Below, in pieces: positions 47,567 through 59,662 of a DNA stretch of 64,000 nt. The stretch comes from Ciborinia camelliae. Lineage: Eukaryota; Ascomycota; Leotiomycetes; Helotiales; Sclerotiniaceae. Each line of letters begins with the position of its first letter. Within the stretch, counting starts at the first letter, position 1. The translations under genes were made by a program, and so were the position numbers. The stretch lies in contig JANPYM010000001.1 of the NCBI GenBank assembly GCA_025890175.1, forward strand, positions 1,895,004 through 1,959,003, in the 5' to 3' direction. The notes beneath the pieces were generated by a model. The model was not told the origin of the DNA and did not search any database. It saw only the letters and a list, made by a program, of their open reading frames with translations.

Positions 47567-50500
47567 TTAATTGTTTGCAATCCCCAGTCCTACTCTTTGC
47601 GAAGATGCTGCGCTCACGCTCGCACCTCTTTCTCGCAATCTTCTGCCTTCCATCAAGCCTCGCAGACCCCTCTTCTGTAGTCCAATAACAGCACTAATGT
47701 CACCTCTCCAGACTTCTCCTACACTATTAACTCTACCAGATTCTGTCGCGCTAACGCTTCCACTCATGTCACTGCCACTAATATCACTTGCAGTGCTGCT
47801 TGTCGCACTCATGCTTTCTTCATCGTCTTGTCTTCCTCCTCCTTGGCCAGTTCCAAGATTACCCACACTAGTATTGATTCGTAAAGATCGTTGGCCGTGA
47901 GGGCTTAGCTCGTTATCGAGCCCAAGTTGCATTAGGGTCTCGGCTCCATTTGACAGCCTGTTGAGACTCCAAGGATCTGCAATATCTGAAGCTGTTGATG
48001 TAGAACGACCGCCTCCAGCAGCCATGGCGCTAGCATTGAACACTGCTGCTGCGTTCCTACTGTCTAACACACCATGCAATCTTTCGACAACTACTTCCAG
48101 TAGACCATCGATTTTGTATGGTCGTGCCAATTGTAATAGACTGCAGAGTATTTGCGGGGTACAGAGTGTAGAATTGTTTGGAGGAAGAGATGATGTATAT
48201 AGAAAATGGAGTAGAGCTTGGAGTGTGAGCTGTGTATGGGGAAGGTAGAGTGTTCGCGGTCTAGAATTAGGTGGCAATGCACCGGAGTCGGGAGGGAGAG
48301 CCAAAGCGGCGGAATCCGATAAAGAGGAGCTGTTCAACGTTGATGAAGTAGAAAGACTTGAGGACTGTGCACCTAGACTAGGTGTAATAGTAACACTACT
48401 ATTTCTGCTTTGATTATGTCGAAAGACGGTCTCTGGACGTAGTGTAGCAGCATCGTTGCCGTCTTGTGTTGCGGTACCTTCGCGTAACAATTGGACGAAA
48501 TACGGTCCCCATCTTCTTGCGATAATGCGAGAGTTCACTGGTATACGCTCACCACCGACACAAAGAATATCCATATCGGCCAGCTCTCTGAGAGCTAACG
48601 CACTTTGCCCTAATTCCTCCGCCGCTTTCGAGAGAGTGCGTCCACCTGCATTCCACCCTGCTTTACTACCGATATTTAATGAAGGGGTCGTGAAAGGCGA
48701 ACTAGCTGAGACAAACCCCGACATTGGTGCTGCTTTTCGAGGGTTGTCATACAAACCAAAGGCCTCCAGTTCAACCATACAAACGTTTGTAAAATTTATG
48801 CGTCTGTGATTATAATCTTCGACAAGGCTGCGTTTTCGGTTACCAAGAATCACAAATGTATTCCTTCGATTCCACAAAACTCCACGATTCCAGCTTCCTT
48901 GACTGAAGACACTGCCGCCAGCATCAATGCGACTCCATGTGAGAGTTCGTAAGTCAAGGGCCCATAATGCATACTCTTGCTTTGAAGAAGTAAGATACGT
49001 CCCACTAACCACAAAATTGGTATCAATAACGCCACCATTTGGAAATCGAAGACCGGGAGGAGAAAATGACCCGTGCATAGGCTTTTCTGCCAGAGTCCCA
49101 TCGGAAGCTCTGACTTGTAACTCTAGCTTGACATCCAAAAAGTTGTAATTGGAGTATATCAGCATTGATGACCCGGGCTCTCGTGAATCCTGACTCGTGC
49201 CATGTTCTGGCTTATTAGGTGTTGTCTTCCCTATTTTGGCAGAGACATGGCCTGGAAGGGGCGCCACAACACTACGATACGCACCACAGCTCTTTCCAAG
49301 CTGTTGAGTGCTGGTCCATTTCAAACTCCGTAGGTTGAATACGCTAATCTGCTCAATATAGTGGTTTGCGCTGTCTTGACCGCCCACAACCACCATTTCG
49401 GCACCGCCAGTGCCATCTATATTAACTCCAATGATACCTTGGTTGGGGTTTGGCCCTTGGGGATTGTGATGTAACGCGGAAGATGGCGCATTTGCAGATG
49501 CAAAGGCTGCCGATGAAGGAAGGATAGTAGCGCAGTGAGCATATCTTCCCTGCGGTGTATCATTTGTGGGTATGAAACTCCAGGTCCTTGATGGCGCATC
49601 GTATATATAGATGTCAGACATCACGACAACCTCTGGCTGGGTATCCTGACCACTTTGCGCAGAGGCAGCCATCTGGGCCTGGCTCTGTGGTGGAGCTGGG
49701 GACATTCCTCCATAGCACACCAGTTTGGTATCGCCGAGGGCGCATACACTGTGAAAGTATCTTGGTGGCGGTACATCTCCTGTAGCTTCAATCTTTATCC
49801 AATGCCGCTGTATCAAATCAAGTTCGTACAAGTCGGCTGTCAAGGAGGGACGCGACCGGGATAAAATCCGACCGCCAAATACATAAAGTTTATCGCCCAG
49901 TATTGTAGTTGTAGCGCCCACCAACGGATGGGGTTCTTTTCCAGTAGTTCGATGTACGTTACACATGAGACCTGACAAATGTGTCGATGATGTTGGTCCA
50001 GAAGTACCACCTCCGCCCGCTGCCGAGGAGTGACGAGGCTGTTGTGCTGGGGATGGTGCGGCCGACGGGGGTCCATTGCTCCTTGGTGTCGCAACATTTT
50101 CCCGACTATCCTCGGCCCCTTCACCTTCATCCTGCCTGCTAGGGGTAGCGAGACTAGTCTGACTACTACTCATATCCACCTTGTACATACCCGAGGCCGA
50201 CTGGAACCCGGTAGATTGGTTTTGGGAAGTGCTCGTAGAATTGGTTCGACTACCTGTCACAGCAGGTCGCGACATAACCTCTAGAGCTTTCGGTGTGTCA
50301 GGGGGGTCACTCGCAGTGTCTTCGACAATCGGGGATGTAGGTGTTGTTGGCAGGGTTGGAAGGGGCTTCGCAAGATTTGCACAACTCAACTTCCTTTCAT
50401 TCTGCGACACTACGAATCGGTCGATACTTCCTGAACGTGAATATGGTGTAGGGCTTTTGCTCGTTTGACTGTTGAAAGGTCGACCACGGCTACCAGAAAC

Positions 50501-50662
50501 AGATCCTAGCTTCTTGAGTCCCCTCCGCACACCCGTAAGAAAAGCACCGTCGGTCTTCTCTGGCTCCGCCCTGAAGTCTAAGCCCTCGTCGTCAGTCGAG
50601 GATTCGGAGATGTATAAGGACTCTGTAGAGTCTTTCGGTCGAAGAGTTAGCGGATCCGACAT
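47567..50662 (-). CDS. Mds3/Pmd1-type kelch-BTB regulatory protein
   Basis: A single-exon protein of 1031 aa. Yeast Mds3/Pmd1 are negative regulators of sporulation linked to TOR and pH signalling; in Candida Mds3 affects filamentation. Residues 1-230 are Ser/Thr/Pro-rich. Kelch repeats follow from about residue 245 (DKLYVFGGRILSRSR; TKLVCYGGMSP; GAEMVVVGGQDSANHYIEQI) with repeated R-x-H-x-x-x blade motifs (PPRYFHSVCALGD; GRYAHCATIL). A BTB/POZ-like domain starts near residue 695 (DMDILCVGGERIPVNSRII) and resumes after a Ser-rich insert with LYLPHTQLTLQALLHFLYTS. The C-terminal end is Ser/Gly-rich. ATG at 50662 is the first in frame. The kelch-then-split-BTB order is the Mds3/Pmd1 arrangement, which underlies the call. 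Confidence 0.9.
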   Translation of the reverse strand: MSDPLTLRPKDSTESLYISESSTDDEGLDFRAEPEKTDGAFLTGVRRGLKKLGSVSGSRGRPFNSQTSKSPTPYSRSGSIDRFVVSQNERKLSCANLAKPLPTLPTTPTSPIVEDTASDPPDTPKALEVMSRPAVTGSRTNSTSTSQNQSTGFQSASGMYKVDMSSSQTSLATPSRQDEGEGAEDSRENVATPRSNGPPSAAPSPAQQPRHSSAAGGGGTSGPTSSTHLSGLMCNVHRTTGKEPHPLVGATTTILGDKLYVFGGRILSRSRPSLTADLYELDLIQRHWIKIEATGDVPPPRYFHSVCALGDTKLVCYGGMSPAPPQSQAQMAASAQSGQDTQPEVVVMSDIYIYDAPSRTWSFIPTNDTPQGRYAHCATILPSSAAFASANAPSSALHHNPQGPNPNQGIIGVNIDGTGGAEMVVVGGQDSANHYIEQISVFNLRSLKWTSTQQLGKSCGAYRSVVAPLPGHVSAKIGKTTPNKPEHGTSQDSREPGSSMLIYSNYNFLDVKLELQVRASDGTLAEKPMHGSFSPPGLRFPNGGVIDTNFVVSGTYLTSSKQEYALWALDLRTLTWSRIDAGGSVFSQGSWNRGVLWNRRNTFVILGNRKRSLVEDYNHRRINFTNVCMVELEAFGLYDNPRKAAPMSGFVSASSPFTTPSLNIGSKAGWNAGGRTLSKAAEELGQSALALRELADMDILCVGGERIPVNSRIIARRWGPYFVQLLREGTATQDGNDAATLRPETVFRHNQSRNSSVTITPSLGAQSSSLSTSSTLNSSSLSDSAALALPPDSGALPPNSRPRTLYLPHTQLTLQALLHFLYTSSLPPNNSTLCTPQILCSLLQLARPYKIDGLLEVVVERLHGVLDSRNAAAVFNASAMAAGGGRSTSTASDIADPWSLNRLSNGAETLMQLGLDNELSPHGQRSLRINTSVGNLGTGQGGGRQDDEESMSATSSTASDISGSDMSGSVSATESGRVNSVGEVWRGDISAVIGLQKRGLRGLMEGRRLRERGASVSAASSQRVGLGIANN

Positions 50663-52153
50663 GTTGAATCATGCTGCGAAAGACAAAAAGCAATTCATCA
50701 ACAATGACAAGGAGACATCACCAGCTTCAGATATTATTTTGACCGCGTGGATATAAATGCTTACCTCTGGAAGTACCCAAAAGAATACCGGTACCCGGCC
50801 TTGTCAAGATCTTCCGAAATGTAATCCAAGGGTCAGGGAGAGACTATTTCTGGTTTGGGACGTAGGGAGAAGACAGGAGATCCACTCGCCGCACAGACTA
50901 CACGAGAAGAATAACGGGGAAAGTCGATCGTTCTTCCGTGGGAAAGTGTGCAAAGACTGAATGACTGGTATGATGGTATTGATAGTATCAGTACTAGGTA
51001 GCCTAGAGCGCCGGCCACCTGCTCGAAAGCCAAGGTAGTCGGTAGACGGGAGTCGAATGATTGACCCGACTTCCGTTCGACGTGGTGGTGGGTGTTTTCG
51101 CCGATACTTCGAAAATTTTTATCAGATCGGATAGAATCCGAGCCCACAGTCTCACTTACACCTCGTACCGGTCCCAGTCTCCAGAACTCTGTATAGTACA
51201 GACTATACAGTGTATGCAAATGCACCTTGTCCCAGCTCACGAGCCAATTTTCCTAATCTCCGCCTTATTATTTGACACTTCTCGAGCCGAGACCCAGGAA
51301 ATGAATTTCTGCGGTTCCAGCCCACTTCCAACTCTTGGAATGCCGATTTCGAAGACTCGATAATATAAAATCCTAGTCACTTCTCCCTTCTGTTGATTTT
51401 ACACTTCTGTGCGAATCGATTGTGGCAGATTGCAAACTCTGTGAGCTGTTTGTTGTTCCTTTGTTGGCTCACCGACCTTCAACAGCCAACTACACAATGG
51501 CCCTGTCGTTGCTCGGCCCTGTCAGAATATTGGATTTCGAGTACAGGACTTTTGAAGGCAAGGCATGGAAGAATTATTATAAGTCCATCCGATGATGGTG
51601 CAGTTTTCCCACGTGTTGTCCGTTTTATGCAGTGTAAATCAATCACAAATGGGATCCTCTAAAAGTTTCTAATTGGGTGTGAAGCAGGTTAAAGAAAGTA
51701 AAAAAGGAGAGATGTCAGCCCCGTCTGCTTCAGATTGATTACTACCTACCTAGGTACCCAGGCGTTATGGCCTTGTGCCACGCGACTACCTTGGTAGTAG
51801 TTAGACAGGCTTGCTATTCTAAGTAAGTCTTGGAACATGCCAAAAGTGTAATACTTGGGGCTTCATCTCAGTTATTATTCGAAAACATCTCGGATATAAC
51901 TAGTAGTTTCGTAGAAAATATCATGAATGTATGCAGTGAAGAACCGTCACGGATACAAAAATCACAAGAAGTTCAGAGTGCAATTGAACCTTTTTAATAT
52001 TTTTTTTGTCTAATTCAATTATGTTAATTTAGAAACCCCTCGTCAAAATTGTTAGGAGACTTTATTGGGCCGCTCGTTGATCAATCATTATTTGTCATAT
52101 CGGTCATTCATTCGAAACCCTTCATCAATTCATAGTTTCGCTCCTCGCGAACT
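50663..52153. other. Intergenic region upstream of the kelch-BTB gene
   Basis: About 1.5 kb. The half next to 50662 is relatively complex and is probably a long leader plus promoter. The half next to 52153 is the peroxiredoxin 3' flank, AT-rich with one TACCTAGGTA word (51746-51756). Frames such as 50833-51240 (minus) lack recognisable content. Confidence 0.55.
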
Positions 52154-53050
52154 TTAAACGGCAGCAGATGTCTTCTCCTTTGGCAAAGGTGTGAATCTAA
52201 GATATGGCTTGACAATGCGGAAGTCTGGGAAAAGAGTCTTGGCCTCCTCATTCTTGACACCAGGGTGAACAATCACATCCTCACCTGGAATCCAGTTGAT
52301 AGGAGTGGTAATGCGGTGCTTGTCACCAGTTTGAAGGGAGTCAACAACGCGGAGAACCTCGGCGGTGTTACGGCCAGTGGAAGCTGGGTAAGAGAGGATG
52401 AGGCGGATTGTCTTCTTTGGGTCAATGATGAAGACAGATCGGATGGTGAATGCAATGCCCTTGGAGTCAACATTTGTGGTATCTTGGTGGTCAAGCCTAG
52501 CTCTCTTATTAGCATACAATCTGGAGTCAAGAGTGATCATGAATTGTGCTTACATGTCATATGCATAGGCAACCTTTCGCTCCTTGTCGCCAATGATTGG
52601 GAAGGTAAGCTTGCTTCCAGAGATCTCATCAATGTCCTTGATCCATCCACCGTGTGATTCGATTGTGTTTGCGGAGAGACCGATGAGCTTTACGCCACGC
52701 TTGGTGAATTCTGGCTCGAGCTTTGCGAAAGCACCGAGCTCAGTGGTGCAAACGGGAGTGTAGTCCTCTGGGTGGGAAAACAAGACAACCCAGTTATCAC
52801 CGATGAACTCGTGGAAATCGATGGGACCGGTTGTGGTCTCTGCCTTGAAGTTTGGCGCGATGGATCCTAGACGGAGGCTTTGTGCATTTGTTAGCAGAGC
52901 TCAAGGTGATAGGATAGTCAAAGTGTATTGGAAAAGGCAGACGACTTGTTGCCAAATAAAATAGGATAGTTACACACATGCCAACATATAGAAATGCTTC
53001 CATTGGGTAATCAGAAGGTGAACTTACGGGGTTGCTCTCTCTTCAGCCAT
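52154..53050 (-). CDS. 1-Cys peroxiredoxin (Prx6/Prx1 type), three exons
   Basis: A thiol peroxidase reducing hydrogen and lipid peroxides. Exons (minus) are 53050-53028 (23 nt), 52877-52554 and 52496-52154, giving 229 aa, the family length. The first exon encodes only MAEERATP, and a 150-bp intron follows. The peroxidatic Cys is C51 in DYTPVCTTELGAF. The Prx6-type body follows: LIGLSANTIESHGGWIKDI, FPIIGDKERKVAYAYDM, HQDTTNVDSKGIAFTIRSVFIIDPKK, LSYPASTGRNTAEVLRVVDSLQ and NWIPGEDVIVHPGV. The last of these is typical of the Prx6 class, not 2-Cys enzymes. No clear mitochondrial presequence, so a cytosolic form is likely. Confidence 0.96.
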
Positions 53051-54864
53051 TTTGAAATTTGAATGTATACTTAAGTATTGAAGGGTTGAGTGAGTTGTAT
53101 TGGGGAGATTTGTATGAAGTGGTTGGGTATCAAGATGATTTGGTTAAGATTTGAAAGAAGGAAAGGAAGGAAGGAACGGCGAGATGAGTTTATTAAGAAC
53201 CTACCTATTCTATTGTCTTACTATGACTTAATTATTCATCAAAGTGTCGCCATCGAGAGAGGGACTGGAGGGGTAAAAGAGAAAATTAGTAGCACGTAGC
53301 TATCACGCCATCGGCCTTGTCAAACTTAGGACATCTCGTAGGTATGAGGAATTTATTGGGTATTGAAGCTTGTGAAGCCTTCAAACCGGATATGGTTTAG
53401 GGAGGGGTATAGGTATCCCGGGTGGATTATCTGATAGGCTATCAGATCTCACCTGGGCAAGGATTGATTGGCATTTGATGGCTTTGCTCTCATCGCCCCT
53501 TTTGAGAATAGTGAATAACACCTGCAATAGGTAGGTACGGTAATTACCTATTTACCTACTCATTTAATATCAACCTGAGAAAAAGAAAAAAAGACGGGAT
53601 AAAAGGATTGATCATAAGATCGGGATGATAAAATGAACAAAGAGAGACACCAAAAAAAAGCATAGGGTGTCTAAGGTCCTTCTAGTACACTGTACATTAC
53701 GGTACATTTTAAAGCTAGGTAGGTAGGTACCTAGGTACTAGATATACAATACCGATATCAAAATCGATTTTTTCTACCAGGCGGAGATTTGAATTAACCC
53801 CTCCATACCTACCTAAGGTAGGTAGGTACCTAGGTCATCTTGACACACAGCTTTTGAGATGAGGTAAACCAGGCACATACATAGGTAGGTATTCGTTCGA
53901 GATTGATAGTTGGATCTCATCCATCAAGTCTCAAGAGCTGCGGTGAACCTTTACAGTACTAGACTTCTAGTGAAGTACATATTGTATACATTCATGTTGA
54001 TTCATTCATTTCATCATAAAAGTAGCGGCAAGTAGCATCTACTGGGGATGATTACAGTACTTTATTGGAAAACGCTCTATTCTCTATCCTCGCAACTACT
54101 CTTTTTTCGATATTATTAGTAATATCTGCCACCGGCATGGAGCTGATGGGCATGGTGCGAGATAGATAGATCTGAAATTCTGAATCAGCCAAGTTGGCAC
54201 CCAGTTAACCACAGGGAAGAATCTATGTATATCGAGAGGATACCCGGATTCTATCAATAGTCTAGTCTACTTCAGAACTTGATATATTGATATTGACTAC
54301 TGCTCTAGGTATACGTTACGTATACTTGCTAATAGCTTGCTTGGATTGGACCGCAATCATGGCGCCCAACAGTTGGTCCATCTTCTTCTTTTTATTTCAG
54401 CTATACCGTCACGTGCGCTGGACTTGATATCTTTCACAAGACCCCCCTTCCATTACATACCCCACTTCCCTATCTCTAAAGAAGCCTGATCCGGGAATAA
54501 GAAATTGATCCATTTTTCTCCTATCTTCGGCCACCGGGTAACTTCCAATTTGCAACATCGCTCTTCTGCAGCCAGCTAATTCTTTAGCAATATATGGGCC
54601 ATCTAACTTATCGTGGCCTAAGATCTGCAATAAAGCCCTAATAAAAATGGTCTGGCTTTGTGGGAATACTGTAGTATACTAGTATCACTTTCATATCTTA
54701 ATCAATTTCTGGCCAATGTTGTTTTCTTCCATCGAGTCATTACTTTTTCTCTATATCACATTTTTATCTGTATAATGCTTAATACATGTTACTATCTAAT
54801 TTCAATCTGATAATAAATACATTGGGAACGTTCAAACTTGCTCTAGAATCTTAGGCAACACAGG
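53051..54864. other. Divergent intergenic region of peroxiredoxin and MFS genes
   Basis: About 1.8 kb with both promoters. It contains three clusters of TAGGTAGGTACCTAGGTA words (53528-53570, 53716-53742, 53810-53835) and otherwise AT-rich DNA. A 73-codon frame at 54409-54630 (minus) has no recognisable content. Confidence 0.6.
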
Positions 54865-56842
54865 ATGAGCGACGCAGAATCGGATGTGCCATATCGTGGT
54901 GATCCTAGACAAACCTCATTATATGACTCTACCACGGATTTTGACGATGACGGGCAACAGAGGTTCATGAGCCCATCAACGAAGAATTCAATTAATGCCT
55001 CAAGTCCAATCGTTTATCATTATCTAACATTCGAAACGTCAATCCCTTCACCAACGAGTAACATTTCATCTACTGAATCTTCGGTGGCACCGGCGCGGCC
55101 AGAGTTGAAGAAGTATACTTCACCATTCAACTGGCCAGAAAGCCGCAAGCGGCTTACAGTCTTCCTTTCGTGTGTAGCTACTGCGGCTACCGCTTTCACT
55201 TCAGGTTCATACTCTCCAGCTGTCAAGCAAATGGCGGAACTTTGGCATGTTTCAGACGTAGCGATCCTGGTTGGTATCACAACTTTCTGTACCGGTTTTG
55301 GTATTGCCCCCATGGCCCTGGCTCCCTTTTCCGAGTTAAATGGACGGAAGCCAATCTTTGTAACTTCAGGCGTGCTATTTTTTGTCACCCAGATTTGCTG
55401 TGCTGTGACTCGATCTTATCCAGGCATGCTGGTTGCCAGATTTTTTGTTGGTTGTGGAAGTTCTGTGTTTTCGACAATGGTTGGTGGGGTCATCAGCGAC
55501 ATTCATCATAAGGAGGGTCGCAATACACCTATGGTAAGAAGATGGTAATCCTCAAACTTATAACAACATCCCCAACTAACTTGATGAATGTTAGGCCTTA
55601 TTCTCAGGCGCAGCCCTTTTTGGAACTGGCCTAGGGCCATTAGTGAGTGGCTTCATCGTGCAGAACACATCCTGGAGATGGGTATTTTGGTTACAGGCCA
55701 TTACAAATGGACTCCTACTTATTGTAAGTAGTTTTGAATCAATTCTAAATTCATCAGAGAAAGAAATGCCAATGTCTAATTCATATAGGCCCTAATACTT
55801 TTCTTTCCCGAGACGAGAGGGAGCATATTGTTGAGTAAGAAAGCACAATGTTTGAACAAGTGGTACGAAGATCGAGAGCAGGCAGGATTCTTTGGTATTG
55901 ATATGCCGACGTCGACATCAGATGAGAAATTCGAGTCGCAGCGAATCAGATGGAAGGTCAAGTCAGACGAAGAAAGAGAATCGCTCTCACAAATGGTCAA
56001 AATCTCTTTATACCGCCCATTTCATCTTCTATTCACTGAGCCCGTGGTGTTCTTCTTCAGTTTATGGGTTTCCTTCGCTTGGGCGGTGCTCTATTTGACC
56101 TTGTAAGTTGTTTGGTATTCTAAAGTATGACAAGTTCGTTTCCTATCAAGCTAATCCTCAACCTTCCTAGTGGTTCGATTCCCCTCGTATTTGGGACTTC
56201 TCATGGCTTTGATCGGCAACAATCGGGTGCAATATTTGCTGCTATATCAATCGGGGGTATAATATCCACTTTCGTCTCTATCTATCAAGAGCGATGGCTT
56301 GCCAGGTATCTCGATTGGTCGTCCAAGAACGTACAAAATCCAGGCATCATTCGAAGGAACATAGATCTCTCGTCTCCAGAATCGAGATTGTACTTTGCTT
56401 GTTTTGAATCCGCTTTATTGCCTATTGGTCTTTTTTGGTTCGGTGTAAGTTCTATACTTTTCGGTCATTCTTCTGGGCGCCATTTGACTAACCATTATCG
56501 TAGTGGACGCAATTCTCTTCAATCCATTGGATAGTCCCGACTTTTGGTATAGCCTGCGCCACTATGGGGATCTATTCAATATATCTCGCGACTTTCAACT
56601 ATCTAGCTGACACTTATCATCGATATGCATCATCAGCTCTTGCGGCGCAGAGTTGCTGCCGTAATATTATGGGTGGAATATTCCCTCTTATTACTGCTAT
56701 CATGTTCAATAATCTCACTTTTCAAGGAGCGGCATCCTTGCTGGGTGGTATTGGGGCTCTGTTGACTGTCGTACCTTGGGTATTGACCCTTTACGGACCG
56801 GCCATTCGCCTGAGAAGCAAATTCGCAAGCGAGATCATGTAA
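54865..56842 (+). CDS. MFS drug:H+ antiporter (DHA1 type), five exons
   Basis: A predicted 574-aa transporter of 12 helices, plasma membrane, probably exporting toxic compounds or polyamines. Exons are 54865-55533, 55595-55723, 55789-56102, 56171-56444 and 56504-56842, all joined in frame by GTAAGW donors and YAG acceptors. The cytosolic N terminus of about 90 residues is Ser/Thr-rich. ESRKRLTVFLSCVATAATAFTSGSYSP opens the membrane part. The loop 2-3 motif ELNGRKPIFVTSG, RSYPGMLVARFFVGCG and the antiporter motif C region SGAALFGTGLGPLVSGFI in exon 2 are visible. SWRWVFWLQAITNG leads to the central loop (ETRGSILLSKKAQ). The second half has KISLYRPFHLLFTEPVVFFFSLWVSF, and exon 5 has YHRYASSALAAQSCCRNIMGG. 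The substrate cannot be told from sequence. Confidence 0.94.
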
Positions 56843-57976
56843 CATTGCCCATACGAGAGAAGCAATGCTGTTGGATATTGAAGCTAGTGGTTTCTCGGAA
56901 CCTTTGGCTTGGTACTTGTGTTCCTGAAAGACTCCATCTAATGTATCCGATTTATGATAAATATGCTGGAATACCGAGGTAATACATACCTACAGGCACA
57001 ACCAAAGCCTTTAGAGTTGGCAAGATAATTTGAGGAGATGGGAATCTTCATAGCTAGTTGGAGGGTACTTCTGTGAAGAATAATGAATTATGAGAAGCAG
57101 GAGGAAACGATAGAAAGGTAACGATCATGAGATATGGAGAAATGACATAATAGATACATAATGTTTCTAAAGACCTTATGAAAATTAATTCCAAGCATGC
57201 ATGCCGCAATAGAGCAAGTATTTAATAAGAAGTAAGGATCCCGGAGGCTAAATGTGAAATCTTATCAACATTGAAACACTTGCTACTGTCGAAATGACCC
57301 CTTTTTTTTAGTATTGTCTCGCTACTTTTCACCTTCCTCTCATTGGTCACTTCATTCAGTACTATAATGGCATATTTTGAGGCATCGATGGCGATTTTCA
57401 GATTCACTCCTGGTACTAGGTAAAGAGTGATAACTTCGTCTGAAAGTTAACATTACCACCCCTTCATATTAGCCGCCTTCTTAGATCCAATAGCAGGGCT
57501 TGGTATCCAATAGCAAAAACAGTAAAGAGTAACTGTCAATACCTAGGTAGGTTTCATCTGAAAGTCAACCACCCCTTCAGAACCTTCATATTAGCCTTCT
57601 TCTCAGATTCACTAGGCTTGGTACTGACAGTAAAGAGACAATTTCTCCTTCTTTCTCCGCCTCTTCTCCACAACATGGGGCTTCTAAATTTGGACAATTT
57701 AACAATCCGAAGTCGGCACGGGGATGATATGATCCTTGCTAGCGTATCAATTCCCCTGCTGAAGATCAATCTTATGGATAGCCAAGAACAACAATTTATT
57801 TATTTACTACTTACTGTATTAATCTCAAGATCTTGGAAATAGGTATAACATTGAACCTTTATTTAATATAATATTGACTTGGGCTATTTCTCGATCATCC
57901 AGTTATCAACATCCAGATTCAACAGGCATATAACCTCAAAAGTCTAGTTTTTAAATATTGACAGTTAATCAACAAG
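56843..57976. other. Intergenic region with a diverged tandem duplication
   Basis: About 1.1 kb between the MFS gene and the Mpv17-like gene, both on the plus strand. It holds an imperfect duplication (57421-57637, listed separately) and the Mpv17 promoter. Frames across it (57554-57769 minus, 57618-57842 plus) are not recognisable. Confidence 0.6.
57421..57637. repeat. Imperfect tandem duplication, period about 102-108 bp
   Basis: The order TCTGAAAGT, ACCACCCCTTCA, CTTCATATTAGCC, CTTCTTAGAT or CTTCTCAGAT, GGCTTGGTA and CAGTAAAGAG occurs at 57435-57529 and again at 57553-57637. TAAAGAG anchors sit at 57421, 57523 and 57631. Small insertions separate the copies, so the duplication is not very recent. 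Confidence 0.8.
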
Positions 57977-58690
57977 ATGTTGGGCTGGTGAGCATTTTCT
58001 TATCTCTTGTGCAGCCGCTGATATCATAATTCATTTTGTCTCAACTCCAAGATCTGTAGCTAACATCAATGTCAACAGGTATCAGGCAAAGTTGGCAGCA
58101 CGCCCTGTTCTTACTCAGAGTGTGACATCTGCAATTCTTTTTGCAACTGGAGATGTATTAGCACAACAATTGGTCGAAAAGAAGGGCATCAAAGAACATG
58201 AGATTGCTAGAACAGGTCGGATGGCATTGTATGGTGGCGGTATGTACAAAAGAGCTATATACAACATGGGAAACAAATATTAATGAATAATCTTTAAGCT
58301 ATCTTCGGTCCTATTGCTACCAACTGGTTCAAATTCCTCCAAAACCATGTTGTCTTGAAGAACAAGAACCTCGAAATGGCAGCTCGAGTCGCCGCCGATC
58401 AATGCATTGTCGCACCCATCAACTTGGGCTTGTTCCTTACCACCATGTCTGTCCTCGAGGGAACAGATCCAAAGAAGAAGCTCGAAGCAAACTACTCTAC
58501 CGCCCTTCAAAAGAATTACATGATCTGGCCTGCTGTTCAAGCTGTCAACTTCAAACTCGTTCCTCTTGAGCACAGAGTCTTGGTTGTCAACATTGTCTCT
58601 TTGGGCTGGAACTGCTACCTCAGTTACTTGAATGGTCGCAAATCGGATGTCACAGTTGAAAAGGTAGTGGAGAAGGCCAAGGAGCTTTAA
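57977..58690 (+). CDS. SYM1: Mpv17/PMP22-family membrane protein (Sym1 type), three exons
   Basis: An inner mitochondrial membrane protein; yeast Sym1 is needed for growth on ethanol at high temperature and forms a channel. Exons are 57977-57987 (11 nt), 58079-58239 and 58299-58690; 187 aa. The spliced product begins [19 protein letters not shown], then [60 protein letters not shown], and the family motif [21 protein letters not shown]. It ends with [16 protein letters not shown]. The 11-nt first exon, with the Trp codon split across the intron, fits the family start exactly. Four hydrophobic helices are expected. Confidence 0.96.
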
Positions 58691-59662
58691 AGAATGTGTA
58701 TATGGCTATTAAATGAGTTCGATTGTGTACTTTGGACAAAAAAGGCATGGTAGATTTCAGCAGATCTCGACTCGATAGACTTTTAAAGGTCCTACATCAT
58801 ATCATAGCGGGGCGTTTAGGGGTTGCTTCAGTTTTACTAAGGATATAGATGAGCAAGATTATAGATGAGCAAGATCGTATATCAAGCAATGCATCTGGGA
58901 GGGGATAGATATTTTTCTACATGTTATTGTGAGTTTATTGTTTAGTGACGTATGTTTTAGAATTCCGCTATGTCGCAGTCTTTCTATATAGGTGGGCATT
59001 GTGTATCCACTGACTAGGGTAGGTTCTTGCTTCTTGCTTCTTGCTTCTTGTACCTTCTGTAACTGTCCCCGTTCTTTCGTTACACTCAAGATCAGGTCGT
59101 CGTATCTACCTATCAGCTTCCCTAAAAAGTTAGTAAATCTGTCTTCGACTATAGCCCAGGTAAGAAAAACATCGACCAATAATCGTGGGCAAGTACTCAA
59201 TCACGTGATATATCTTCAACTAACCCCAAGGCTTGAGCCGAGCCTTCACAACAGCAAGGGCCACCACCAAATCTACCTAATCGCGTCGCATTTCCAAAAA
59301 TTTGAAGAAAGTGCTAACAACCAAACGCACAATACCTATCAAAGGACACCATAACGAGAACAATATCTTAACACATATAAGTTAGACGGTTTGCCTGGAG
59401 CAACAAGTCGATCGAATCAAAATAAAGCAAACCGAACATAAAGGTTACTCTTCTTAGGAGTATTTTTGTCTTTGCTTTTATTCACTCATCACCCCGCCAC
59501 GGAGAATAGAATTTGACTAGCCTCGCATTCAATTCTGCAAGAGCACAGGAACTCTACAACCCTTCTCAGCATTGACCCGATTTCACTTACCCCTTCCTCT
59601 CTCTTCATCCTACCATCTATCATTCTCTCGATTTTACTCCACCATTAAAAAATAAAACAAAC
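58691..59662. other. Intergenic region upstream of eIF4E
   Basis: About 970 bases. A short CTTCTTG tandem lies at 59029-59050, and pyrimidine-rich leader sequence precedes the eIF4E ATG (59578-59640). No other gene is seen. Confidence 0.6.

Noticed and set aside
57554..57842. Short frames on both strands over the tandem duplication
   Set aside because: They span duplicated non-coding DNA and have no recognisable content.
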